A stretch of 33,958 nucleotides of DNA from an uncultured Alphaproteobacteria bacterium (GTDB lineage: Bacteria > Pseudomonadota > Alphaproteobacteria > HIMB59). The notes beneath the pieces were generated by a model, which saw only the letters and a list, made by a program, of their open reading frames with translations, made no database searches and was not told the origin of the DNA. A program made the position numbers and the translations under genes. The stretch is taken from positions 1 through 33,958 of the forward strand of contig CACKOX010000015.1 of the NCBI GenBank assembly GCA_902601865.1. Direction: 5' to 3'. Below are positions 27,715-33,958 of this stretch, one piece after another (the stretch's first letter is position 1; each line of letters begins with the position of its first letter).

Positions 27715-29274
27715 CTAATCAATTATAACTTCGTAAATAGCAGTTGAACCCGAAAGTTCATAGGCTCCAATCAATAAAGGAGTTCCTTTTCTGACATGAT
27801 AAAGTGGAGGTGTCTTGTCGGCAGGTATAAAAACTAATGATTCAGGAGATATGTCACCACCAGTTTGTTTTGTACCATCTCCAAAAAAGTTTCTACCATT
27901 AAAATATCCAAGAAATTTTGGTTTTACCATACCAGTAATATCGTACATCATGATACCGCCCTGTCTTTCAAGACCTACAAAAGCTATTGTTCTTCCATCA
28001 ATTTCTCCAACTGTAAGAGCCTCTGGCTCTGCACCTTTATCGTCACTTCTGTCATCAAAAGATCCCGCATCCTCATTCCAGTTAAAAAAACCTGAAAACG
28101 CTGTTCTAACAGCAATATCATTACCGCTATCATAAATAATTTGTCCGGTATTACCGTCTAAAATTGAAAAAGATCTTCCGCCGTAGGTATAGATTTCTTC
28201 ATAAAAACCGTCACCATCAGCATCTCCCATAGTAGTAGTTGTTTTTAACCTACCGAGATTTGATTTTTTTTGTAGCTCTGAGGCATTAGGAAAGACTGAA
28301 GGGTCTAAAGTTAAATCAGCGACCCTTACCTCTTCTGAGAATCCATCGTAATCTTTTGCATCTCCCTCATTAGCCATTAAAACATAATCATACATTTCAC
28401 CATTAATCTCTTTACTGACAACTACCATGGTGTCTGGTTGATACATTCCTTTAACCGGCCAAGGCTGTATATTAACTCTGTTATCCTTATTCGAAGCATC
28501 AAGAGCGGACTGAGACCAATCTTTATAGCCTAAACCAAAGTAATCAGTAACTATGCCCAAACTAATATCTATCTTTGCAATAACGTTATTTTCTTGAAGA
28601 GCTACATAAGCTCTTTTAGAGTCACCGCTAACTGCTATAAACTCTGGTTCAGCATCATACAAAAAAGATGATCCAGGTTTTACAATTCTGCCACCCTCTG
28701 GAGCCCCATTGTAATAAAAGTTTATATTTCTGATTTTATCTTCACTAGGGCCAACAAACCATTTGTTTAAATCAATAATTGAAACAGATCCTTTGGGATC
28801 AACAGTGTAGTCATCATTTGGCTCACCCTCATTGGCGACCAATGCATATTTCCCATCCGGAGTAAATACAACATTATCAGGCAGCGCACCTACTGAGTAC
28901 CCAAAAGCCAATTTTAATGTATTAAGATTATAGAACAAAACAGCACCATTGTCTTGTTTGTCTTCTGCCTCGATTGCTAAAGCAAGCAAACCTGCTTGTT
29001 CTGAAACAGCAACACTGTTTATTCCACCAACACCTGCTCTTGGTTTGATTGAAATTAATTTTTCTGTATATGGTAATCTTGTAATATCTAAAACATCTAT
29101 AGATTTTGTTAGATTGTTTGTTACAAATATTCTGTTTCTTTGAGAGTCGTAAGCTAAAATTTCTGATCCACCTTCGTCCCATGAAAAAGTTGAATAGCCT
29201 GAGATTTTATTAAGTTCCAATGCATTTACATTGAAAAAAACAAAGCTTAAAAGCATTGATAATAATAATTTCAT
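27715..29274 (-). CDS. Choice-of-anchor-I-type exported beta-propeller protein
   Basis: Likely ATG 29274 with signal MKLLLSMLLSFVFFNVNA; YALVANEGEPNDDYTVDPKGSVSIIDL, NEGDAKDYDGFSEEVRVADL, GGRSFSILDGNTGQIIYDSGND. Confidence 0.85.
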   Translation of the reverse strand: MKLLLSMLLSFVFFNVNALELNKISGYSTFSWDEGGSEILAYDSQRNRIFVTNNLTKSIDVLDITRLPYTEKLISIKPRAGVGGINSVAVSEQAGLLALAIEAEDKQDNGAVLFYNLNTLKLAFGYSVGALPDNVVFTPDGKYALVANEGEPNDDYTVDPKGSVSIIDLNKWFVGPSEDKIRNINFYYNGAPEGGRIVKPGSSFLYDAEPEFIAVSGDSKRAYVALQENNVIAKIDISLGIVTDYFGLGYKDWSQSALDASNKDNRVNIQPWPVKGMYQPDTMVVVSKEINGEMYDYVLMANEGDAKDYDGFSEEVRVADLTLDPSVFPNASELQKKSNLGRLKTTTTMGDADGDGFYEEIYTYGGRSFSILDGNTGQIIYDSGNDIAVRTAFSGFFNWNEDAGSFDDRSDDKGAEPEALTVGEIDGRTIAFVGLERQGGIMMYDITGMVKPKFLGYFNGRNFFGDGTKQTGGDISPESLVFIPADKTPPLYHVRKGTPLLIGAYELSGSTAIYEVIID

Positions 29275-29297
29275 TATTTTTTCTCCAAATACCAAAG

Positions 29298-29352
29298 AAT
29301 ATTAGATTTATTAATTATGTAATTTTAATTAAAAAAATATTAATCTAATATT
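29298..29352. repeat. 11-bp perfect inverted repeat with 33-nt spacer
   Basis: AATATTAGATT (29298-29308) and AATCTAATATT (29342-29352), between the ppx/gppA stop and the choice-of-anchor-I-type gene. Confidence 0.7.
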
Positions 29353-30811
29353 AAAATTTTCTAATTAGGTTATAAAGCTGTTCAGTTTTGCCTGATTTTG
29401 GTACTTTTTGAATAGACGAAACCTTTTTTTGCTCCGCCAATGTTAAAGATTTAAGATCAAGCTGTTTTAATAAAAAAGAAGAACCCTTAGTTATAGAGTA
29501 TAAAAAATTTAATACACACCCAATCTGATAAGCTAACTTTTTTTCATCACTTGATAAATAAGATAAATAGCTACTTAATTCTTTTTCAATAACCCTCTGG
29601 TCTAAGATATTTTTCGTGTGCCTTAAATACACTAAATATGCAATAAATACTTTTTCTGATTGTTCTATTCCTACTAGAGGACTATTTAATATTAGGTTGA
29701 ATGCATAAGAAGCTCTAATTTTGGCTGTTTGCTCCCATCCCAAATCTGAAATAATACATGAGAGTTTTATTACTCTCAGCTGGTTAGGGGACATTTTTAA
29801 ATTTATAAATTTTAAATAAACATTTTTAATCCAAGCAAAAGTCTTTTTATTAAATATTAAAAAACGACATCTACTTTTAGCTATTAATTCTAAAGAAATT
29901 TCAGTTGGATCTAAAAGCCTTTGCTTTTTGGGAAGATTTTCGTAAATGAAACCCTCTCTAATCCCGTACCTTGGATAAATAAACTGCTCGCAGTTTGATA
30001 ATTTTAACACCTTGTCCAATACTTCTATTGCAATATGAATATGTTTTATTCTGTCGACAGAAATTTTCGGAATTTTTTGTAGATCATCAATCTCAATTTT
30101 TTGTAATTCTGATTTTAATTCATAAAAATTTTTCCGAGAGATACTCAAGTTATGTATTTCATTAAAGGGCAATTTATTAAAATAAATATAACATCTTGCA
30201 ATTGTCCTAAATGCTCCACCAATTAAATAGAAGATTTTTTGATTTTTATGTTTAAAATTTATTTCTTTGTTAATTTTTTTATGCTCTTTATGTTCTTTAG
30301 TGAAGTTTAATATACCCAAAGGAAAAGAAGATATATTTTTAATTTTATGTGGTGTTATTTGTGCTAATTCAAGACTACCACCTCCCATATCAATAATGGT
30401 CCCATTGGCCCTAGGTATTGCAGAACGAACGCCTAGTGTGGCATAGGAGGCCTCTTGTCTTCCAGATAAAGTTAAAACTTTTCCCTTAAAAACTTTTTGT
30501 ATCTTATTTGTAATTTGTTTTTTGTTAGAAGCATTTCGAATTGCTGCAGTACACAAAGCGACAGAATGGTTAGGTTTTATTTCTTCAATTATTGAGTTAA
30601 AAAAAATTATTGAGTTGATACATTTTTTTTCAGCTTCTTTGCTGATCAATTTTGTTTTTGGAAGGTATTCACCTAACCCACAAAAAAATTTTTTATTATA
30701 GAGCACATCAGGGCTTCTCATATTGCCCCTAAATACACACAATCTTACTGAATTTGACCCTATATCTATTACTGCAATAGAATCTTTTTTATTAAGCATA
30801 TTATATTGCAT
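29351..30811 (-). CDS. Ppx/GppA phosphatase family (exopolyphosphatase)
   Basis: IAVIDIGSNSVRLCVFRG, CTAAIRNASNK, GTIIDMGGGSLELAQI, IDRIKHI-type segment. Confidence 0.94.
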   Translation of the reverse strand: MQYNMLNKKDSIAVIDIGSNSVRLCVFRGNMRSPDVLYNKKFFCGLGEYLPKTKLISKEAEKKCINSIIFFNSIIEEIKPNHSVALCTAAIRNASNKKQITNKIQKVFKGKVLTLSGRQEASYATLGVRSAIPRANGTIIDMGGGSLELAQITPHKIKNISSFPLGILNFTKEHKEHKKINKEINFKHKNQKIFYLIGGAFRTIARCYIYFNKLPFNEIHNLSISRKNFYELKSELQKIEIDDLQKIPKISVDRIKHIHIAIEVLDKVLKLSNCEQFIYPRYGIREGFIYENLPKKQRLLDPTEISLELIAKSRCRFLIFNKKTFAWIKNVYLKFINLKMSPNQLRVIKLSCIISDLGWEQTAKIRASYAFNLILNSPLVGIEQSEKVFIAYLVYLRHTKNILDQRVIEKELSSYLSYLSSDEKKLAYQIGCVLNFLYSITKGSSFLLKQLDLKSLTLAEQKKVSSIQKVPKSGKTEQLYNLIRKF

Positions 30812-30822
30812 ATATTTAACAG

Positions 30823-31341
30823 ATGATTGAAAAAAAACTATTTTTATTACGTCACGCTAAATCCTCTTGGAAAAATTTAGAATTAGACGATCATGAAAGA
30901 CCATTATCTGAGAGGGGGATTTTTAGTTGCCAAGTAATGGCAACGCATATTTTTAAAAAACTAAATTTTAAAGATATCTCAATTTTTTCATCGAATTCAA
31001 AAAGAACACAAGAGACTTGCAAAAAAATATTTAAAAACTCAATTAAAGTTAATTTTGAAAGTGAACTATATACTTTCAACTTTAACGATTTAATTAAATG
31101 GATAAAAAAAATTAAAATTAACAAAAATTTAATGATAGTAGGTCACAATCCAGCTTTGATTGATTTAATTAACTATATTGCAAAAGATAAAATAATAAAA
31201 TTTCCAACATGTGCATTTTGCGAGATTAATCTATATATTAATTCCTGGAGTGAGATAAATAAAAATACTGGTGAAATTAAAGAACTACAATTAGTAAAAA
31301 GACTTAAAAGTTATAATTACAAGAATGAACAAGTATTTTAA
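30823..31341 (+). CDS. SixA-like histidine phosphatase
   Basis: KLFLLRHAKSSWKNLELDDHERPLSERG, SSNSKRTQETCK, LMIVGHNPALIDLI. Confidence 0.92.
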   Translation: MIEKKLFLLRHAKSSWKNLELDDHERPLSERGIFSCQVMATHIFKKLNFKDISIFSSNSKRTQETCKKIFKNSIKVNFESELYTFNFNDLIKWIKKIKINKNLMIVGHNPALIDLINYIAKDKIIKFPTCAFCEINLYINSWSEINKNTGEIKELQLVKRLKSYNYKNEQVF

Positions 31342-33409
31342 TAGAGAAATATCCTGGCTAAAATTTAATGAGAGAGTAAATGAATTATCCTATGATAAAA
31401 ACGTCCCAATTCTAGAACGACTAAATTTTATAAGTATTGCTGCATCAAACTTAGATGAATTTTTTTCAGTAAGAGTGGCTGGATTAATTGAACAGTTAAA
31501 ACTCACTCCTAATAAAAAAAGTTTTGATGGAATGAAGATTGAGGATCAAATTAAAATTGTTGACTCATTAACAAGAGGTTTGATTAAAAGGCAAAATGAA
31601 TCGTATGTTCAAATTGAAAAAGAATTAAAAAAAAATAAAATCTATATTTTAAGAGATAAGTTTTTAAAAAAACATTTGTCCCACATAAAAAATTATTATT
31701 TGAATGAAATTATTTCGATTCTGACACCAATTACAGTTGATAGCACACACCCTTTGCCCTTTATACCAAATTTAAGTTTGTGTCTTATCGCTAAAATTAA
31801 AAATAAAAAATCAAAAAAAGAATTTATCTCAGTTATGAGAGTATCAGATTTAAAACAACGCTTTCTTAAAATTATTGATAAACAGGGTATTTATTTTTAT
31901 CCCGTAGAGTCAATAATTAACAATTATGTTGGGGATGTATTCCATGATTTTGATGTTATTGATACAAATCTATTTCGCGTAATAAGGGACAGTGATTTAG
32001 AGGTTTTGGAGGAGGCAGACGATCTTATCAGAGAGTTTAAAAAACTTGTCAGGGAAAGAAAAAGAGGAAAGGTAATCAGATTAGATGTTCAAAAAAGTCT
32101 TAATAATAATTTTAAATCATTCATCATTAACGAGTTGAATGTATCTGAAAATGAAATTTTTGAATACGAAGATCTACTGGGGTTCGACCAATTATCAGAA
32201 GTCTTTGGAAATATAAAAAACAAGAATTTAAATTATAAAAAATTTAAACCTCGTTTCCCACAACGAATAAATGATTTTGGTGGTGATTGTTTTGCAGCAA
32301 TCAAAAAAAAGGATTTAGTTATACACCACCCGTTTGAGTCTTTTAATGTTGTTGTTAGTTTTTTAGATCAAGCATCAAACGACAAAAACGTTGTGGCAAT
32401 TAAGCAAACTTTGTATCGTACTAGCGATCAATCGCCAATCATTGATGCACTCATTCGTGCTGCTGAGGTTGGTAAATCTGTAACAGCAGTTGTTGAGTTA
32501 AAAGCGAGGTTTGATGAAGAAAAAAATCTACAGTGGGCATCAAATTTGGAAAAAGCTGGAGTTCAAGTAGTGTATGGTTTTTTAAATCTAAAAATTCATG
32601 CAAAAGTTTCCTTAGTTACTAGAAGAGAAAAAAAAAATTTAGTCCATTACGTTCACTATGGTACTGGTAACTATCATCCTCAAACAGCAAAGGTTTATAC
32701 AGATCTATCATTTTTTACTTGTAATAAAGATCTAGCATCTGATGCTATAAAATTATTTCATTATATGAGTAGTTACAACATGGCAAAAGATTTTAAACGA
32801 ATATCTTTCTCTCCATATAACTTAAGACAAAAACTCTTCGAAAATATTGACTACGAAATAGGTTTATCAAAAATTAAAAAGCCAGCTAACATATGGATCA
32901 AGATGAATAATTTAGTTGATCAAGAAATAATTAACAAACTTTATGAAGCATCTCAAGCAGGTGTGAAAATTACTTGTTTAATTAGAGGTATCTGCTGCTT
33001 AGTTCCTGGTGTTAAAGGAATGTCAGAAAACATAGAAGTTAAAAGTATTGTAGGAAGATTTTTAGAGCATTCACGTGTAGTTTGTTTCGGAAAAGGCAAT
33101 AAACTACCCAGTAAAAAAGCAAAAATTTATATTTCATCTGCTGACTGGATGACTAGAAATTTTGACAGGCGCGTTGAAACATTAGTTCCTATCGATAACA
33201 AAACTGTTCACGAACAAATTTTATATCAAATTATGTACACTGCCATTAACGATAATCAAAATGCTTGGGTGCTCGACTCAGATGGAGGTTATCAAAAAAT
33301 AAACTCTAAATTAAAAATAGACTCACATAAATATTTTATGACTAACCCTAGTCTCTCAGGGAGAGGCACTGCTGCCAAAAAGGTCTATAAAAAAATAGAA
33401 AAACAATAA
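31325..33409 (+). CDS. ppk1: Polyphosphate kinase 1
   Basis: YFNREISWLKFNERV, AIKQTLYRTSDQSPIIDALIRAAEVGKSVTAVVELKARFDE, NLKIHAKVSLVTRRE (catalytic His), HYGTGNYHPQTAKVYTDLSFFT. Confidence 0.98.
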   Translation: MNKYFNREISWLKFNERVNELSYDKNVPILERLNFISIAASNLDEFFSVRVAGLIEQLKLTPNKKSFDGMKIEDQIKIVDSLTRGLIKRQNESYVQIEKELKKNKIYILRDKFLKKHLSHIKNYYLNEIISILTPITVDSTHPLPFIPNLSLCLIAKIKNKKSKKEFISVMRVSDLKQRFLKIIDKQGIYFYPVESIINNYVGDVFHDFDVIDTNLFRVIRDSDLEVLEEADDLIREFKKLVRERKRGKVIRLDVQKSLNNNFKSFIINELNVSENEIFEYEDLLGFDQLSEVFGNIKNKNLNYKKFKPRFPQRINDFGGDCFAAIKKKDLVIHHPFESFNVVVSFLDQASNDKNVVAIKQTLYRTSDQSPIIDALIRAAEVGKSVTAVVELKARFDEEKNLQWASNLEKAGVQVVYGFLNLKIHAKVSLVTRREKKNLVHYVHYGTGNYHPQTAKVYTDLSFFTCNKDLASDAIKLFHYMSSYNMAKDFKRISFSPYNLRQKLFENIDYEIGLSKIKKPANIWIKMNNLVDQEIINKLYEASQAGVKITCLIRGICCLVPGVKGMSENIEVKSIVGRFLEHSRVVCFGKGNKLPSKKAKIYISSADWMTRNFDRRVETLVPIDNKTVHEQILYQIMYTAINDNQNAWVLDSDGGYQKINSKLKIDSHKYFMTNPSLSGRGTAAKKVYKKIEKQ

Positions 33410-33410
33410 A

Positions 33411-33958
33411 ATGTTATTCGTATTTTCTATTGCTTTTCTTTCCTTAAACCTATTTTTGTTTTTTAGTACTTCAATTAATATTTTTTTAATATCACTTATT
33501 TCGCAGAGTTTAGTTTATTTCATTTCTTATTATTTCTTTGAAAACTATCTTGAAAAAAAAACTTTTAACCTAAGAAAATCTGACAATATGTTATTTACAA
33601 AAGTCCGAAATATTTTAGAAGAGACTCTTTTAGACAAAGAAAGACGCATCGAGATAAATGATAAGCAAAGTTTGGAATATCAAGATATTCTTAACTCCTT
33701 AGATCTCTCAATAGTTATTATTGATTATGATTATAATATCATATTCGTTAACAATACTTTCAAAGAGACATTTAATTTAGAAAATGCAGATAATCTTAAA
33801 ATAGGTTTAAGAGATTTATCTTTGTCTGAAAATCTAAGTAGCGCACTTAAAAGTAAATCAAAAAAGCATTTTGAGTGGAATAGATTAATACCAAATGACC
33901 GATATTACGACGTTATAGGATTTCCTATTAATGATTTTTTTTGCGTTGCTTTTAAAGA
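33411..33958 (+). CDS. Probable sensor histidine kinase, N-terminal part (3' truncated by the window edge)
   Basis: Open to the window end from ATG 33411: two hydrophobic segments, coiled coil, then PAS-like SLDLSIVIIDYDYNIIFVNNTFKETFNLENADNLKIG; directly after ppk1. Not in the supplied track. Confidence 0.65.
   Translation, partial: MLFVFSIAFLSLNLFLFFSTSINIFLISLISQSLVYFISYYFFENYLEKKTFNLRKSDNMLFTKVRNILEETLLDKERRIEINDKQSLEYQDILNSLDLSIVIIDYDYNIIFVNNTFKETFNLENADNLKIGLRDLSLSENLSSALKSKSKKHFEWNRLIPNDRYYDVIGFPINDFFCVAFK

Noticed and set aside
27815-28135. 106-aa plus-strand ORF, and 27865-28095, inside the beta-propeller gene
   Set aside because: Antisense to a strongly supported CDS; composition looks like a codon shadow and no domain is recognisable.
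1-33958. CRISPR arrays, tRNA/rRNA genes, transposases, integrases, toxin-antitoxin or phage-defence genes
   Set aside because: Looked for by eye on both strands; none recognised. A tRNAscan/Infernal/CRISPR finder run would be needed to exclude small RNAs.

Overview
The window looks like a low-GC, gene-dense chromosomal region of a streamlined marine alphaproteobacterium-like organism. The lineage is inferred from gene content and compactness and was not tested. Centre: a proteorhodopsin (PR) photosystem. PR is on the minus strand, followed by a strong intrinsic terminator, then crtI-crtB-crtY-blh. A small membrane ORF and a polyprenyl diphosphate synthase (crtE/ispA-like) are divergent on the plus strand. 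Left: a cysteine synthase-family fragment, cytochrome b561, a tungstate-type ABC transporter (tupABC), cytochrome c', rhodanese, dapB, a DUF2244-like protein, nth, pyruvate carboxylase and ispH. Right: an SMP-30-like protein, a TIGR03643/DUF2805-like protein, msrA, a tsaB-like gene, a polysaccharide deacetylase, a Bax-like glucosaminidase, an NfuA/NifU-like protein, trpS, glnD, an orphan possibly ATP-grasp-related protein, a choice-of-anchor-I-like beta-propeller protein, and a polyphosphate locus (ppx/gppA, sixA-like, ppk1, partial sensor kinase). I saw no tRNA, rRNA, CRISPR array or mobile element. I did not find a clearly new multi-gene system. The best leads are: the PR terminator placed directly before a TTG-start crtI with no visible Shine-Dalgarno (possible attenuator); a structured PR 5'UTR; unusual Fe-S cysteine spacing in Nth; the orphan ATP-grasp-like protein; and a long inverted repeat downstream of ppx.
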